A DNA stretch of 64,000 nucleotides, taken from contig MU404063.1 in NCBI GenBank assembly GCA_022695795.1, positions 496,001 through 560,000 of the forward strand. Direction: 5' to 3'. The position numbers and the translations under genes are program-made. Numbering within the stretch: position 1 is the stretch's first letter; the number at the start of each line of letters is the position of its first letter. Source of the stretch: Biscogniauxia marginata (lineage: Eukaryota; Ascomycota; Sordariomycetes; Xylariales; Xylariaceae). This document shows, in pieces, positions 55,879 through 64,000 of the stretch. Below the pieces are notes generated by a model. It ran no database searches and was not told where the DNA came from. It saw nothing but the letters and a program-made list of their open reading frames with translations.

Positions 55879-58524
55879 GACTTTCTCGAGGGCAAATCGT
55901 ATGTGGAATGGTGAGCTTGGAATTGCCATGAGCGTTAATGATACGTGGGATTCATTAGGTAGTTGGAAGCAGTTCTTATCTCTGGGACGTGACAAGCGCC
56001 GTTGGGTCTGCTTCGTGGTTGGACTTGAACATGTTCTCATGATGGTTTCCAGATCTTGCACCCCCTAAAGCTTTAATGCTGTGATTAATATCAAAATTGA
56101 TACTAGTTGAGTTTGAATCTAGAAAATAACCTAGGACGATATTGAAGCCTCAGCACAACGAACAGGATTCCCCCCCTCCGTTATATTCACTCTTACATCT
56201 TTTCCCTCCGCCTGTGGCCCCTTATGCACGTACCGTTTACTTCATCTCGATTCCCTCCCCAGTTTTCCTGATATCAGAACCTGCCCCGTCCCAGCAAACC
56301 CTACTAACATAACATGACAGGAATACACCTCACTTCCGGGTCCATCATCTCTTTTATCTCTACTGCGTGTAAATATGACCGGGGATTGGTTTGATGGTGC
56401 CTCGGTCCACCAATGAGTTCTATAGCCAGCCAGAATGTTTGTGCTGTTCTTGAGCATGGTTCGGTTCGTCACAGGCGTCGAAATGCCAAAGCCAACAATT
56501 TGGAAGCCCTATCAATGAAGCCATCGACACGTAAAAATAAAAGTGCCGATGTACTTGGAACCAGTAAAGTGTTCTTTGTATTTTTATTTTTATTTTTTTT
56601 AAATGAAAAGAGAGAGAGAGAGCTCGCACGGATAGGAGAAGATATGTCTTTCTGATGCTGTTAGGCAAACTCATAATTTCACGAAGGCCAATTCATAGTG
56701 GCGCGCTCTGGAGTTCTCGTACACCTACCTAGTAGCAAGCTCCCGTCTTAGGTATAGTATGTACATATAGGTACCTGATAGGTCAAGATCGGGATAGCAA
56801 ATACATTTTAGTTCGCACAGTGAAGTTGGTAGGAAGCCTGGTCATGTTCGTTGTAGGGCTCCAATCTACTTAGTATAAAGATTTACCTTTGATTTCATGT
56901 CGCCTCATCATTACCATCCATGCGAACTGATCTATCTATTCGTGATATATAAGATACTGTACATTATCCCTTTTCTGCCACTGGAGGCGACAACTCAATT
57001 ATTATAAAATAAAGTGAATTATAATTAAACGAAGCATAACTAACTTATAATATAAGTACCTAGTTCTGGCTGTATATAACACCGTTACCTCCCCCGAATG
57101 CCATTAATAGATATAATCCCTCTGCAAAGTTGCCTAAAAAGTACTCCTCAATATTTGCTATTCTAATGCATCCCCCGTGAGATGTTATATAATCTATCTA
57201 TAAGAACATAAAAAGGCAAAAGTCCCGACTGAGGATCATCTGGCGCAGGCTTTGGGAGTCTCTAAACAACGTAATCGTTTATTTGCCACGCGCCTAGCTT
57301 TCTTGTGACAATCTCATTCAACGAATGTCGTGAATCAACCTAGATACTACTAGAAAGCTATTTACTGTTCTACGCAATTTATTATACTACCAAACTCTCT
57401 CCTGACCCAGTAAGCGAGTTAGTCTCGTGCATAGCTCTTGTACATGATACTCCTTACAAGCTACTTTCTTTCTAGGTTGTCACAGGGAACGCTACGGAGC
57501 GCTCCCTGGAGTGCTCGGATATCAAGAAGTCAGCCAGGAGTGTTCGCCAAACTTTGAAAAGTATTCACGTGCCAGCAACGTGTCTGTGTACTGTAGTTCA
57601 TACTCCCAGCGAGAACAAAACTCGGTGTATATCAACGTTATAAAAGCCTGTGCTATGTAGTTACGCGATGAGGTTATAAGACAATTTTTCACCACTTACA
57701 CACTTTTGTACTGATGCACGGATATTTCATACTTGCGCTTGCTCACCTAAATATGGCCCTGTTCTGCTTTTTAGAGTCGCCAAGGAGCGGCCGTGAGAGA
57801 GGACGCTGGCTAAGTCGCATATGGTTCCGGACGGCCTTCCTCCGCCCACGTGACCAATTGAGGGCGACACAATGCGAAGCCGCGGAGAAATGGTGAGCCG
57901 TGCTCTTGATTCGGAATACTGGAAGCGAATGTTGCAGATTGCGGCGCCCGAGGGCCCGCTCTGTCTCTAGTCGTAGGAAAATCCGCGAAGCGCCAAAGTT
58001 TCTCCTCGAGTCACGACACTCGTTCAAGAATAGACGGGCCGTGTCACCTGGATAGATCCTCTTGGAATGGCGAAAAATCATCCTGACTGGGTCCAAAAGT
58101 CACCCGTAGTGGTTTGTTTAGTAATATGTTGGGTGGATGTAGGATAATTGAAAAGGGCCTGGATCTCTTGGCTTTCTATTTGAATCCACACACAGAAGGG
58201 GAAACCTGAGTACCTAAGGCAAAATATATCCAAGGTAGCATTGCGGTTCCTGAACATATTAAGCCGCCAAGCTCTCAGCATTTACGGCAAAGACTATATA
58301 CAAGTAGGTATCTAGTACGACTTGCTTTGGGAATGTTGCTTGTAGCTCTTGGCGGCCTTCATTTTCTTAGCTACGTGTTAAAGACGACATTCTGCTTCTA
58401 TGAAAGTGTTCTCTATAGCTAGCCTTTCTAGGTGACTTGGAAACACGAGAGAGCGTCAGACTTGGTAATACGGACTTACACTGCGACCCCAGGCGACTCA
58501 AATTGTTCAGCGGTCTGGCCCATT
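55879..58524. other. Gene-poor intergenic region
   Basis: About 2.6 kb of mostly AT-rich DNA. Frames of about 117 codons near 57743-58096 match nothing known. TACCTAG/AGGTACC words occur near 56728, 56772 and 57058. Confidence 0.4.
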
Positions 58525-59740
58525 ATGTATTTTGCAGCAACCATTATCGGAGTATTCACGCTCAGTGCTTCTGCCTCGCCGTTGAGCAGACGAACTTCGC
58601 TCGCTGAATGTTCCACTACTGCCGAATGGACGGGGTTGGGTGATATCAAGCATGCTTTCATTTTGTTAGTATAGTCATACTAGCTAATCTAATCAAATAA
58701 CATTCTGACTATGAATAGCGGGGATAGTTATACGCAGACCGGTATGGCGACTTTTGTAACGGGATGAGATCTATTGCATTGACCGTCTTGGCCTCCTTAG
58801 GATTCGACTATACCCTCACCGCGCCGTCCGAGTCAAGCCCCCTCGGGAATCCAGAATCCCCTGTATACGGGTGGACATCAAGCAACGGACCTAACTGGGT
58901 TTATTACCTCACCTTCAAGTACAACGCTTCGCTTCTCCAGACTTACAACTTCGCCTACGGTGGCGCGACCGTAGACGCCGATCTCGTGGCTCCGTACACT
59001 CCCACGGTGAAATCGCTCAAAGACCAGGTGGAAAGTGAGTTCATCCCGGGCTATACTGGCGATTCACCCAGTGCGCCGTCTGTCCCAGCGTGGACTGGCG
59101 CCGACTCACTGTTCGCCTTCTGGATCGGCATCAACGACGTGGGGAACTCATACTGGAAGGGGGCAGAAGAGCTCGATGCGCTGAATGCCCAGATCTTCGA
59201 CGTGTACTCCGGCCTCGTAGGAAAGCTTTACGACACCGGGGCCCGGAACTTTGTGTTCATCAACGTCCCGCCGGTCGACAGGAGCCCCCTAACCGTGGGA
59301 CAAGGAGCTGATTCGGCAGCTCTCGAGAAAGTAGACATTGATACCTGGAACGGACTCGTTGGCGACCTGGCGGCTACCCTGAAGTCTAATAGCCCCGATA
59401 CGAATGTCTGGGTGTACGACTCGAATAAGAGCTTCGGTGCTGTCATGGACGACCCGAGCACTTACGAAGCGACGGCGGGACTGAAGAACACGACAGACTA
59501 CTGTGACGCTTATGAAAAGTGAGTTGAAGCGCTCTCGATCTTCCTAGGACAACCGCACGGTTCTGAAAAGTGGCTAACGATCGTAGCGGTACTACTGACC
59601 AAGACACGCTTGACCCGAGCTGCGGAGTCGCTGTAAATGAGTATTTCTGGCTCAACAATCTCCATCCTACGTACCCTATCCATGAGGTGGTCGCTCTGGA
59701 GATCGCAGACGCCTTGCAAGTCGGCCCAACTGTGTGCTGA
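58525..59740 (+). CDS. Secreted SGNH/GDSL acetylesterase, CE16-like
   Basis: It probably removes acetyl groups from hemicellulose oligomers outside the cell. Four exons (58525-58664, 58719-58741, 58801-59518, 59587-59740) give 344 residues. Exon 2 has only 23 nt but supplies the catalytic block: joining restores IFGDSYTQTGFDY (Ser nucleophile in GDSY). A signal peptide (MYFAATIIGVFTLSASASPL) precedes it. Block II/III motifs are FAYGGATVD and FWIGINDVGNSYW, and FINVPPVDRSP follows. The C-terminal block reads FWLNNLHPTYPIHEV. It keeps the His, but Asn stands where many SGNH enzymes have the acidic residue. Several predicted N-glycosylation sites (NAS, NTT) fit secretion. Confidence 0.88.
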
Positions 59741-59888
59741 AGCTCGATATACGATGATCATTATATTTATGCTTAGTATCGTCCGTCTAATCTTTTAAGC
59801 AAAAATCTATCAGCCGACTGCTTTCCACAATGCGGATTCGCGTTAGACCCACTGAACCTGTTGAACTCTAGTAATCTAGTTGATACAA

Positions 59889-61151
59889 TTATTTACTCAA
59901 GAAGTTGAATGCAGTCATAGTATGTATCTGCGCTACCTGACAAAGCTCTTCAATTACGAGGTACTCGTCCGGCCCTCCCATGTTGTACGGTGTCAGTCCG
60001 AGAACGACAGTAGGTATGTTCCGCCGGCGAAATAGACGAGAGTCGGACGCCCCGACCCGCATATTTAGGACAGTGTCCTGGTCCACGATAGACTTTGCTG
60101 CATCTAGGGCGTATCTCACAATCTTCTCCGTTGGCGAGGTCCATGTTGGATCATATTCTCGCGTGATCCGGAAGGAAATCCCATCGAGAGGATCTAGATG
60201 CTCATGAATATGCTCCAAGATATAAGAAGTTGATATACCCATAGGAAGGCGAATATCTGCTTCAAATTGCGCAGAGTCTGGAACCAGATTCGGGGATGTT
60301 CCGCCAGAGATGGTTCCAATATTGACGGTGATTCGCTTCAGTGTATCTTCTTCTCCTGTTCCTGATAGGCGCTCCGACACTGGCTTGGCGGTACTGATGA
60401 CCTCGTCGACCTCTTTCGGAGCTGAAACGGGCAGCTTCTCGAGGGCTTTGAGCGCTGTAATGGCCTCTACTAATCTTTCGATAGCATTGGCGCCTTTGTG
60501 TACATGAGCACCATGGGCTGATACCCCCCTCGCATGGACTTCGATCCAAACGAGCCCCTTTTCCCCAATCCTCACGACCAGCGGAGACCCTGCATCGCCA
60601 CAGATTATCGCATCAGCTCCTCTAACTACCTCCACGTTCTCGAGCAGGTATTCCGAGCCAAGTGTGCCCATGGTTTCCTCGTCCCCTGCTAGCGCTAGCA
60701 CGACCTCGCCGTTCCAAGCTCCCCTATGCTCCGCAAGAGCTCTTACTGCCATAATCGATGCTGCAATGCCCCCCTTCATATCCGCCGCCCCGCGCCCGTA
60801 GAGGCGCTTCCCATCATCTGAAAGTCTCCCGCCCAATGGCGTAAACTCCCAACTAGCTTCGTTGCCAAGCGGGTATGTGTCTAGATGGCCGCTGAAAACT
60901 AGGCGTTTTCCAGGCCCACTTCCTCTCACAATCGCGACGACATTCGTGATACCCCGGGCGCTTTCGTATGTCCTGACCTCTGCCGATGGTATTGTCCGCT
61001 GTATAATATCGACCGCTGCTGCTGCGACCTTCGAGATATCCCCAGGAGGGTTCGCAGAAAATGCCCCCACCAAGGTTTGCGTCATGACGGTGAGCTGATC
61101 CTGGTGATCGCGGCTAAAGCCTAGAAGTTGATCAATGCTATTTTCTGACAT
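59889..61151 (-). CDS. M20-family metallopeptidase/deacylase (ArgE/DapE/ACY1-like)
   Basis: A zinc-dependent hydrolase that releases acyl or peptide groups from amino acids. It is a single exon of 420 residues. Metal and catalytic motifs are FSGHLDTYPLG (His and Asp), YGRGAADMKGG (bridging Asp) and LAGDEETMG (Glu pair, catalytic base and ligand). SAHGAHVHKG marks the dimerisation domain, and a C-terminal block follows (VGASDSRLFRRRNIPTVVLG). The fold and length match prokaryote-type M20A/M20D enzymes. There is no signal peptide. It is intronless among multi-exon neighbours. It converges with the CE16 gene (149 bp between the stops). Confidence 0.88.
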   Translation of the reverse strand: MSENSIDQLLGFSRDHQDQLTVMTQTLVGAFSANPPGDISKVAAAAVDIIQRTIPSAEVRTYESARGITNVVAIVRGSGPGKRLVFSGHLDTYPLGNEASWEFTPLGGRLSDDGKRLYGRGAADMKGGIAASIMAVRALAEHRGAWNGEVVLALAGDEETMGTLGSEYLLENVEVVRGADAIICGDAGSPLVVRIGEKGLVWIEVHARGVSAHGAHVHKGANAIERLVEAITALKALEKLPVSAPKEVDEVISTAKPVSERLSGTGEEDTLKRITVNIGTISGGTSPNLVPDSAQFEADIRLPMGISTSYILEHIHEHLDPLDGISFRITREYDPTWTSPTEKIVRYALDAAKSIVDQDTVLNMRVGASDSRLFRRRNIPTVVLGLTPYNMGGPDEYLVIEELCQVAQIHTMTAFNFLSK

Positions 61152-61730
61152 TCTCTTTATTGGTTGCTAAAGCTTCTGGGCTAACGCTGGTTGACTTCGT
61201 TCTAGATGGATTTGATTATTATTTCTTTGGAATTGCTAAGAACGGATCTTTACGTTTGGCCACTTGCGTTGACATATTCTGTGCACACTTATTCTCCGAC
61301 CCCGGAATCTTAACTACCTAATAATGGGTTGTTTATAAACCCTGCTCACCAGGTACATAATATAAAATAAATTCCCCAGTGCAACTCTAATGGCTGTGGG
61401 GATACTTAATGCAATTCTTTATTAGTTGACTTATGGCTACTAAACTGATTGAAGAGAAGTGAGAATAGCTAGTTTAGAGGGTGACTTATCAAGATACGTG
61501 CCATATGATTACTTACTGAAGAGTCTGGGGTGCACCACGACAATACAGACAGGCATTATGCTATCCACAATGTGATGACGGACAAACGAAGAGCACATAC
61601 GTTTTGAATTCAACAACCTTATAGCGCCTGAATGACGCCAACATGGCTGTACACCAAGGAATTACATCTTAGGAGGACTATCGCAAAAAAAAAACAATAG
61701 CCTGCTGTATTGACGAGTCTAGCTACCCTA
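61152..61730. other. Intergenic region
   Basis: A spacer of 579 bp between the M20 start and the dienelactone hydrolase stop; a short A run lies near 61686-61694. Nothing else seen. Confidence 0.4.
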
Positions 61731-62535
61731 TTATTCATTATGTAGCCACTGTCTGAACCAAGAAACGGTGGTGTCCTTTGCTCTTTTCATGGCTTTCCTC
61801 TCAGCCGGATCCTTTGGGTTTCCCCTGACAGCGAAAGCATGCTCCACTCCGGGAAAGAACTGGTAGTCGTAGGGTACCCCTAGCGTTGGGATGACTTTGT
61901 TGCTGTGGTCCTTCAGCTCCTGGCTGTATACGCGGTCATGCTCGGGGGCGTTGATTTGCACCGGCACGCCCACCTTGTCGATGTCCTCGGTGGTGAGCAG
62001 CGACGGATGGGCCGTCGAGATGCAGTCGACAAGGTTGTTTCCTTTCGCCCCAAGTTCGAAAACTGCCCAGCCTCCATAGCAGAACCCCACCGCTCCAACG
62101 CGCTTGTACTTAGAGCGAAGAGCTTTAGCAAAATCAAAAATCTCTCCCCGACGGATTTCACGGCTGTGCCTCTTAGTGAAGCCAGGTAAATCTAGCTCCC
62201 CCCAACGAGACTGGTCTAGAAGAATATCTGTCGGCAAAACTTCACCCCCGAAGCTTGTACTAGAAGTTAACGTGCGCCCTCCTCAGAGAATCCAGCTGTA
62301 GTGTGGCTTACAAGTCAGGGGCATAGGCAGTGACATCGGCTTCCTTAGCATAGTGGTCGGCCAGAAGTCTGATATTTGGGAACTTCCATCCAAAAATATC
62401 ATGAACGATTAAGACAGCGGCATCGGGATTTGAGCCTGAAACGTATACGTTGGTCTCCCCGAGCTTCGTTTCATGCCCCTCTGGGGTCCCGTCCCAATTG
62501 AACCCTGTGACGCAGCAGTCTTGAAAACCCGACAT
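61731..62535 (-). CDS. Dienelactone hydrolase-family protein
   Basis: An alpha/beta hydrolase of the carboxymethylenebutenolidase type. Exon 1 (62535-62312, MSGFQDCCVTGF) joins exon 2 (62253-61731), giving 248 residues. Motifs are VLIVHDIFGW, VGAVGFCYGGWAV (Cys nucleophile), NAPEHDRVYS (acid region) and FFPGVEHAFAVRG (His). Two acceptors six bases apart fit: TACAAG (62254) gives DFFGGEVLP, matching the family, while CTAG (62260) inserts two residues (DFTSFGGE). The CCxxG N-terminus and length are typical of the fungal group related to yeast YDL086W. An in-frame ATG at 62589 is less likely. It is divergent from the RNase H-like gene. Confidence 0.86.
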
Positions 62536-63525
62536 ATTCAACGAGCAAAAAGATATCCAATTTGAAGTAAGGGAAGAATATGGGAGCACTAACTAGAGAG
62601 GCTTTGCAGGTCGGGAGGGCCTATTATAACATAACTCACAGTCTAGGTACGGGTTTAATGGCGTTGACATCTATGCGAAGTCCGGCAGATCCGGTCCTTA
62701 TAACTACCTATCTACGCATAAATCGTACCTCTCTTCTCCGCATTTCTCAAGCTTGGATTAGTTAGTGTGGTGATAAGCTACCTAATGCACGCAATGATCA
62801 TATCTAAATGCCAAGTTCCGAGTCCATGGGTTGAGACTGCTTACTAAAGATTCCCGCTGCCTCGGGTTCGTTAACCTTGTCAATTTCCCTAACCAGACAG
62901 GTTTCGCTAACGGTATAAGTCGGCGGTTGAAGACAGTTGAACTTCGGGGGAAATAAATGGATTGGGCAGCGCGCTGTGCTTGTAGCCTCTCTGGTGTCTG
63001 GAAGAGTAGGACGACTAAGGTGTACCTTGTCGACTGTGGCTAATCTTGTATGTATTGTACATACCCGACAGTTTACCTCTAACAACGTTGGCACCGGCTG
63101 TTGCGCTTGTCACCTCTTAGAACGAGTTACATATATATATATACTAGTTTAGGTAGTGCGGGGCAGTCAATGCACCAAGGCCTAGGTAGGCCTTAAATTC
63201 AGAAATCTCGTTAGGCTGGACTGGAGTTGCCCTCCATCATTATTACAACCACCATCCCTGAGTAGCTTCACCCCTGGAAAAAGGAAGCCATGGCCGAAAT
63301 GACATTGTTTGACTCTTGACGCTATGGCAGCGTAATTTCGAGTCCAGTGGCAGACCCAAACCTTTTTCTAACCTTCTTTCAACACCCTCATCGTTGTGAA
63401 TAGTAAACCCCCAAGTTTACTATCAGAGTCGCTGTCAGTTGGGTGCCAATGTTTACCCCAATCCATCCTCCACTGCTGCTACAGTCAAGCAGCTAGTCAG
63501 TCAGTCCTTCGGACATTCGGCCACT
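62536..63525. promoter_or_regulatory. Divergent intergenic region
   Basis: About 1 kb between the starts of the dienelactone hydrolase and the RNase H-like gene. A TATATATATATA run lies near 63129-63140 and a TACCTAGG-type word (AGGCCTAGGTAGGCCT) near 63178. No gene recognised. Confidence 0.4.
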
Positions 63526-64000
63526 ATGACCCCCGACAATGTAGAATTTGGGTCTGGGAGAGGTATTGCCCTCGTAGGCGAATCCCAGCGTGCGAGGAAG
63601 ATTCGCAAACGCCTTACCCGCCGCTCTAGAATCCATACTGCCACCATCTTCATCCCCATGTCACCGAATGAGACCCCCGAGCACCACTTCCCCCTCCAGA
63701 CCGTCTTCACACGCACGCCGCAACCCCGCTTCGTCAATCGCTACGATAGCCGCGAGATATTGCTTGTTGTGGATGGGAGCTGCATAAATAACGGAAGCAA
63801 GGACCAGGCGTCCGCCGGGGGCTGCAGCTTTACGTACAAAGGCCCGGGAAAGGCTGGACCGAATACCGCCTTTCCCTTCTCGTTCGAAGGAACATGCGAC
63901 GGGGGTCAAGTCGGGTTTCCCCTCGAGGAATGCGGGCCTGGCGGCGAATCGCATGATCCGACTAGTAACAGAGCTAAGCTCCGAGCCGTTATCGCCGCGC
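63526..64000 (+). CDS. RNase H-like domain protein (5' part, cut by window edge)
   Basis: The frame from 63526 stays open to the right edge (158 codons). The RNase H-like fold begins near residue 77 with ILLVVDGSCINNGS, the beta-1 strand with the first catalytic Asp. AGGCSFTYKG follows, then an extended loop, and then SHDPTSNRAKLRAVIAA. In fungal RNase H-like proteins this last block usually reads SNRAELRA with the second catalytic Glu. Here the codon is AAG (Lys), so the protein may not cleave RNA-DNA hybrids, though it could still bind. The N-terminal basic stretch (ARKIRKRLTRRSR) precedes the domain. The family has several lineage-specific fungal members. The rest of the catalytic set lies outside the window. 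Confidence 0.72.
   Translation, partial: MTPDNVEFGSGRGIALVGESQRARKIRKRLTRRSRIHTATIFIPMSPNETPEHHFPLQTVFTRTPQPRFVNRYDSREILLVVDGSCINNGSKDQASAGGCSFTYKGPGKAGPNTAFPFSFEGTCDGGQVGFPLEECGPGGESHDPTSNRAKLRAVIAA

Noticed and set aside
57714..58096. Frames on both strands before the CE16 gene
   Set aside because: Arg-rich translations with no domain and no consistent codon use.

Overview
This is a window from a filamentous ascomycete nuclear genome, most likely a Sordariomycete. The genes are interrupted by short spliceosomal introns (about 40-190 bp) with GTRNGT-type donors, CTAAC/CTGAC-like branch sites and NAG acceptors. The content (Bud22, Bpl1, Coa4, Mgm101, an Hce2 effector-like protein, DUF8021 and DUF8035 proteins, a CE16 esterase) is fungal. 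Genes lie singly on both strands, separated by up to 4.8 kb of AT-richer DNA. No rRNA, tRNA, CRISPR array or intact transposon was recognised. Exon joins were worked out by hand from splice signals and frame continuity and have not been checked against transcripts.

Layout. 0-0.5 kb: 3' end of a nuclear protein with two SUMO-interaction-like motifs. 1.5-3.2 kb: Bud22-like ribosome-biogenesis factor (-). 4.1-5.2 kb: short-chain dehydrogenase SDR1 (+). 5.2-9.5 kb: gene-poor, ending in a pyrimidine-rich leader. 9.5-10.6 kb: mitochondrial carrier (+). 11.1-12.4 kb: membrane-linked methyltransferase-like protein (-), divergent from a cytochrome P450 (13.2-14.8 kb, +). 15.3-16.1 kb: decayed DUF8021 gene. 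17.1-18.3 kb: fungal amidoligase (+), followed by an orphan small ORF. 20.3-21.4 kb: SDR2 (+). 22.9-24.4 kb: seven-exon FMN-dependent alpha-hydroxyacid dehydrogenase (+). 25.4-26.0 kb: secreted Hce2/Ecp2-like protein (-). 26.8-27.4 kb: possible F-box relic.

28.7-33 kb is a housekeeping block: biotin-protein ligase (-) head-to-head with a four-exon COA4 gene (+), then MGM101 (+). 33.8-35.1 kb: REEP/HVA22-family membrane-shaping protein (-). 38.3-39.5 kb: SDR3 (-), with a 19-nt microexon. 42.6-43.6 kb: mucin-like single-pass membrane protein (-). 46.0-46.8 kb: conserved fungal protein of unknown function (-). 51.6-53.4 kb: DUF8035 protein (+). 54.8-55.9 kb: SDR4 (+). 58.5-62.5 kb is a catabolic-looking group: CE16 acetylesterase (+), M20 peptidase (-) and dienelactone hydrolase (-). 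63.5-64 kb: start of an RNase H-like gene (+), cut by the window edge.

The genes do not form an obvious single biosynthetic cluster. Three of them (carrier, COA4, MGM101) serve mitochondria, and BPL1 activates biotin carboxylases. The four SDRs, P450, alpha-hydroxyacid oxidase, dienelactone hydrolase and esterase are peripheral metabolism. The least understood elements are the amidoligase with its orphan neighbour, the RNase H-like protein carrying Lys where the catalytic Glu is expected, and the dispersed TACCTAGGTA-type palindromes between genes.
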